The notes under the pieces are model-generated. The model did not search any database, was not told where the DNA came from, and worked only from the letters and a program-made list of their open reading frames with translations. Positions 6,432-9,775 of a DNA stretch of 9,775 nucleotides are shown in pieces. Position numbers and translations under genes: made by a program. The stretch spans positions 1 through 9,775 of the forward strand of contig PXAI01000172.1 of NCBI GenBank assembly GCA_003567135.1, in the 5' to 3' direction. The first letter of the stretch is position 1. Each line of letters starts with the position of its first letter. The DNA is from Balneolia bacterium. GTDB taxonomy: Bacteria > Bacteroidota > Rhodothermia > Balneolales > Cyclonatronaceae.

Positions 6432-7874
6432 ATGATGAGTTCAAAAAAGAAAAACTGGGTACAATCTCTACAGCCGAGCAGGCTCAACGTGTTAGAGCTT
6501 AATGATTCTGAAGCTACCACTCTGCCCAGTACTTTTTTGTCGCAGCATGTGAATGCACGGAACCCAGATCCGGTAATTGCAAAACTGGTACATCAGTTTC
6601 TTAGGATCAATCGACCATATTTAAATAGACTTGACGCCCAGGCCAACTTAAGTTACAACGGAGATGCTGTAAATATAAGCGTGAAATCAAACACAAAAAT
6701 TGGTGCAGTTCCCCTTTTTTCCCCAATTACGAATAAAAACGAGTACAGCTTAGTCATAAAGCCGAGATTTGGCTGGAATGGAGTTGGCCCGGTTTTGTCG
6801 CGCACCGGTTTTAGATATTTACCTGAAATACTGAAAATCCCTCAGCTTCGAATTTCTGAGGCACACATTCCGCCGTGGGTTTTATCCACGGTAGTTTTGT
6901 CGAGGATTGAAAATTTCATTAAAAAACTCGACAGGCGTTTTGAGATGATCACGGAAACGAATCCGATACCGAAAGGTACCGTCGATTGGGCTGATTATGC
7001 TGTAAATAAAGTGCCCAAGGCGAAGCTTCTCGCTTTCAAAAGCACGTATTCCGACTTAGTTGATAACAGGGTGGTAAAATCGTTTATCAAGGATACGTTG
7101 ATGAGGCAAAAACAGAGCTTGCTCACTCAGCGCGATTTCGGCGTTTTTGTGCTTCAGTTGATTGATTACTGCGATTCGATGCTGCAACAATTGGTTGGTA
7201 TTTCACCTGTTAAGCCATCGCCATTGCAACTGAATTCCTTACTGCATCAGACTATAGAAACCGATTTTTACGCGGAAGGTATTCAAGCCATACAATGGAC
7301 CAGCGAAGAAAAGGGGCTTGCTGGATTAGGAGATCTGCATGGTCTGCCGTGGTCAATGAATATGGAGGTGTTGTTTGAATCGTACCTCGAATCTATTCTC
7401 TCCAAAATTTCAAATAAAATAGGTGGATCAATTAAGTCAGGCAGGTTAAGAGAGACCATTATTCCGATTGATTGGGATCCGCCAATTGTAGGGTCTCAAA
7501 GATCTCTAATACCAGATATCGTATTCTCTCGGGATGATGATATTTACATTTTTGATGCAAAATATAAAGATCACTGGGAGGATTTGAACATCAAAAGCTG
7601 GAATAATTTAGAGGATATAATCAGAGAAAGGCATCGAAGCGATTTATTGCAAATATTGGCGTATACAACTGGAGTAACGCAGAAAAATATTAACTGCTGT
7701 TTAGTTTACCCGTGCAAAAAGGATACTTGGCATTCACTTCTAAAACGTAAACGTCATATCCACAAAGCTCAAATAAGCCGCGGAAGCAAACGAATTAATG
7801 TTTTCCTGACTGCCATTCCTTTTGAGCTTAATGATGTAGAGATCGATGAGTTTCTGCCGATTTTTATGAACTGA
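6432..7874 (+). CDS. mcrC: McrC-type PD-(D/E)XK nuclease subunit of type IV restriction system
   Basis: The 480-residue product follows mcrB by 15 bases and would be the endonuclease activated by the McrB ring. The C-terminal catalytic core has PD in SLIPDIVFSRDD and DAK in YIFDAKYKDHW (DxK), with a later QILAY that fits the QxxxY motif of RecB-like nucleases; a conserved-looking ME.LFESYL helix precedes them. The N-terminal half carries the McrC-like PKGTVDWADY and FKSTYSDLVDNRVVKSFI segments, which in the family bind the McrB ring. An ATG at 6432 is taken as start. TTG at 6429 and ATG at 6435 are in frame, and none has a clear ribosome site. Catalytic residues appear intact. The gene ends only six bases from the convergent methyltransferase-HIT gene, with no visible terminator between them. 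Confidence 0.9.
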   Translation: MMSSKKKNWVQSLQPSRLNVLELNDSEATTLPSTFLSQHVNARNPDPVIAKLVHQFLRINRPYLNRLDAQANLSYNGDAVNISVKSNTKIGAVPLFSPITNKNEYSLVIKPRFGWNGVGPVLSRTGFRYLPEILKIPQLRISEAHIPPWVLSTVVLSRIENFIKKLDRRFEMITETNPIPKGTVDWADYAVNKVPKAKLLAFKSTYSDLVDNRVVKSFIKDTLMRQKQSLLTQRDFGVFVLQLIDYCDSMLQQLVGISPVKPSPLQLNSLLHQTIETDFYAEGIQAIQWTSEEKGLAGLGDLHGLPWSMNMEVLFESYLESILSKISNKIGGSIKSGRLRETIIPIDWDPPIVGSQRSLIPDIVFSRDDDIYIFDAKYKDHWEDLNIKSWNNLEDIIRERHRSDLLQILAYTTGVTQKNINCCLVYPCKKDTWHSLLKRKRHIHKAQISRGSKRINVFLTAIPFELNDVEIDEFLPIFMN

Positions 7875-7880
7875 TCACTC

Positions 7881-8732
7881 TCAATAATCCCCCATCCCCG
7901 GTATCACATTCCTTATCCCACCACGGGGATTTTCTACATCGCCTTTATAGCGCGGAATTACGTGAATATGTGTGTGAAAAACTGTTTGGCCCGCGGCTTC
8001 ATTCATGTTGAACCCGATGTTGAAACCGTCAGGATTAAATTTCTTTGTTAGGATGTCTTTCACACGATGAATCATAATCTGACAGGCCGTTTTTTCCCTG
8101 TCTGTCATTTCGAAATAGTTTGCTGACTTGCGCTTTGGGATTACCAAAGCGTGACCTTCCGTAACGGGGAATTTGTCGTAGATACTGTAGACGGTGGCTA
8201 ACTCGGAAATCAATTCTGTCTGAGAGTCCGGATTTTCAAAAATTCCATCCTTCCCATTATCAATCTGCGTGAAGTGCCTGTATTCATAAATCTCACAAAA
8301 ATCGTTTTTAAAAAAAGATCGGTAAGGCAGCTGCACATTGCATTGATAGGTTTGCACTTTATGGACATAATGCGTTCGGTAGCCATGCTTTTTTAAATCT
8401 CTGCGAACCGTGAAATACGCCTTCCCGGATGGTTTCAGTAATTCACTTACAGCCATCAGAACCTTAGCTTGTTCTTCAGGGAGTAAAACATTCAAAACAT
8501 ACTGACATAAAATGGTGTCGAACTTTTTGTCAGGATAATCTGGGAAGTAGTGCGGATCGTACTTCGCACAGGAGATATTCTTTGATTCCAAAAACTCCGC
8601 ATCTTTTCCGAAGCCGCATCCAAAATCCAACACGTTTCCATTAATCGCTCCCATACCGTAAAGTTTACGAGTTGGATAGGAAACCTTGTCTCGTTCTTTG
8701 GCGGTAAGATGTGAGTTAGGGTTCGGTTTCAT
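7881..8732 (-). CDS. Fusion of class I SAM-dependent methyltransferase and HIT-family domain
   Basis: In this 283-residue protein (starting MKPNPNSHL), residues ~10-150 are a Rossmann methyltransferase. SAM motif I is VLDFGCGFG, an acidic KYDPHYFPDYP follows the second strand, FDTILCQYVLNVL gives motif IV, and LLKPSGKAYFTVRRD fits the later strands. The SYPTRKLYG lead and YDPHYFP motif recall the putative methyltransferases associated with DNA phosphorothioation genes (recollection, not a search). Residues ~165-283 are a HIT domain: EGHALVIPKR, FNIGFNMNEAAGQTVFHTHIHVIPR with the HxHxH triad (the middle His is normally the nucleophile), and PRGGIRNVIPG. HIT enzymes hydrolyse or transfer nucleotidyl groups (Ap4A, AMP-lysine, 5'-adenylated DNA). 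The ATG at 8732 overlaps the stop of the HNH gene as TGATG, implying translational coupling; an in-frame GTG lies one codon earlier. The substrate is unknown. Methylation of DNA, RNA or a small molecule are all open. Confidence 0.87.
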   Translation of the reverse strand: MKPNPNSHLTAKERDKVSYPTRKLYGMGAINGNVLDFGCGFGKDAEFLESKNISCAKYDPHYFPDYPDKKFDTILCQYVLNVLLPEEQAKVLMAVSELLKPSGKAYFTVRRDLKKHGYRTHYVHKVQTYQCNVQLPYRSFFKNDFCEIYEYRHFTQIDNGKDGIFENPDSQTELISELATVYSIYDKFPVTEGHALVIPKRKSANYFEMTDREKTACQIMIHRVKDILTKKFNPDGFNIGFNMNEAAGQTVFHTHIHVIPRYKGDVENPRGGIRNVIPGMGDY

Positions 8733-9775
8733 CACACGTTAAACTCCTGAAATCCTCTGGTTTTTATCAGATAGCTGCATTTATCCTGCAGTGATTCAAA
8801 TGCCAACGACTCCCAATTTTGTTGGTTCAGCTTTTCCCTTGTAACAAGGCTAATACTAAGCTCTTTATCAAAAACGATCTGTTCAGTTTTTCTTATCAGC
8901 GTCCAATAGGAAATGATGCTATCCTTACGCTTATTGAGCAATTCAATCGAAGGGATTTTATCATCCTTCCTGCCATTAATTTTGGCTTTGGTTGGCAATA
9001 AGTTCCATAAATCGTTGTTTCTCCAAATTGAGAAGGGCAAAATGTGGTCAATGTTTAAGTCATCAGAAATCCTGCCGCCCGTCCATACGCATTCCAAGTT
9101 TCCGCTTTCGGCTTTTAGCTGCGAAAATATTTTTTGTGATAAAGTCGTATTCCGATGTTCAAGCGGAGATTCAAGTATAGTGCCCAAAACCTGATTCAGA
9201 TCCAGACTCCTGTCTTTATTCATGGTGAATTTAGCCCAATGAATCAATATGGAATGCATGCCGGTCACAAAACTGCCCATCAATTCCATCACGTAGTAAT
9301 AATCTTTGGGGATGGAAAACTCACCAAAATTTTCGATCAACGTGTTGGCGTCCAGCTGATCGGGTTGGATTAGATTTCCTTGAGGTTGAATCCAATTGAA
9401 TATGCTGTACTCAGTCCCGTAAACTGATTTTCCGATATACCGCATGGGTTGATTGCGAATCGTATCTCTCATCGTTTTACACAAATCAAAAACGGAATCC
9501 TCTATCTCATTTGGCAAACTCCCTTTCATCAGTTCAGAATAGAAAACGGAAAGTCCGCCTTGCGTTGAGTAGAAGTTGGTAACTTTTTTGAAACGTTTTC
9601 TAAAGGATAGAGTGAAGGTATTAAGATTATCACCATTTCTCTGCGGCAGCTCCCTCTCAATAATTGGGTAGTAATATTCAACCCACTTTAGAATCAACAA
9701 CCCCATCGGTAAAATAACACGCTCTTCATCAAACCTTTGATGCGGCGATCGCTCCTGAATTACCTCAATCGTGGC
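8732..9775 (-). CDS. HNH endonuclease domain protein (5' end outside window)
   Basis: The frame stays open to the right edge, adding at least 23 residues (ATIEVIQERSPHRFDEERVI...) before an internal Met at 9706, so the start lies outside. At least 347 residues are visible. The HNH motif lies in the middle of the C-terminal half (about 9100-8955): LECVWTGG, then NIDHILPFS with the Asp-His pair, NNDLWNLLP, and N..K.DKIPS. This matches a non-Zn-finger HNH subfamily in which the usual CxxC is replaced by C-x-W-T/S-G, so a structural zinc is doubtful while the ββα-metal catalytic residues are kept. The N-terminal ~200 residues are mostly helical-looking, with no domain recognised; they may bind DNA or regulate. 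The gene overlaps the methyltransferase-HIT gene by one base and is convergent with mcrBC, suggesting a DNA-targeting defence role (inference). Confidence 0.82.
   Translation of the reverse strand, partial: ATIEVIQERSPHQRFDEERVILPMGLLILKWVEYYYPIIERELPQRNGDNLNTFTLSFRKRFKKVTNFYSTQGGLSVFYSELMKGSLPNEIEDSVFDLCKTMRDTIRNQPMRYIGKSVYGTEYSIFNWIQPQGNLIQPDQLDANTLIENFGEFSIPKDYYYVMELMGSFVTGMHSILIHWAKFTMNKDRSLDLNQVLGTILESPLEHRNTTLSQKIFSQLKAESGNLECVWTGGRISDDLNIDHILPFSIWRNNDLWNLLPTKAKINGRKDDKIPSIELLNKRKDSIISYWTLIRKTEQIVFDKELSISLVTREKLNQQNWESLAFESLQDKCSYLIKTRGFQEFNV

Noticed and set aside
9704..9706. Met at 9706 as the start of the HNH gene
   Set aside because: The frame continues open to the window edge with protein-like residues (IEVIQERSPHRFDEERVI), so the true start lies further upstream.

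Overview
The window most likely comes from a chromosome of a Bacteroidota/Rhodothermota-type bacterium, probably Balneolaeota-like. Two genes end in type IX secretion (T9SS) type A sorting domains with a YPNPFNP motif and a TRKMMLVK tail. One candidate promoter resembles the Bacteroidota TAnnTTTG box, and most genes lack a clear Shine-Dalgarno sequence. The lineage call is inference from protein style, because the window holds no rRNA or other marker gene.

The left half (1-4140) carries housekeeping or secreted functions in GC-richer DNA. It starts with the 3' end of a T9SS-exported protein and its terminator. A convergent stand-alone bacterial nitric oxide synthase oxygenase gene follows. 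A second T9SS cargo, a Kelch/beta-propeller protein with a signal peptide, then ends in a near-identical copy of the first terminator.

The non-coding stretches at about 1850-2390 and 4140-4800 are dense in repeats. There are three parallel copies of a structured element (A) with hairpins whose stems change in a compensated way between copies. Two copies of a second element (B) directly follow two of the A copies. Every A or B copy opens with a degenerate array of 7-base units (GATTTGC-like). A palindromic GGGGCGAA...TTCGCCCC repeat and a degenerate 10-base repeat are also present.

The right half (4959-9775) is visibly more AT-rich and reads as a defence island. An McrB-type AAA+ GTPase gene and an McrC-type PD-(D/E)XK nuclease gene form a type IV (modified-DNA) restriction operon on the + strand. 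Six bases after mcrC, a convergent two-gene operon on the - strand ends. It encodes an HNH endonuclease (5' end outside the window) and a fusion of a class I SAM-dependent methyltransferase with a HIT-family nucleotide hydrolase/transferase; the two genes overlap as TGATG. The HNH plus methyltransferase-HIT pair is the best candidate here for an under-described system. Its activity as a nuclease, modification and nucleotide-processing module is inference from domains and neighbourhood.
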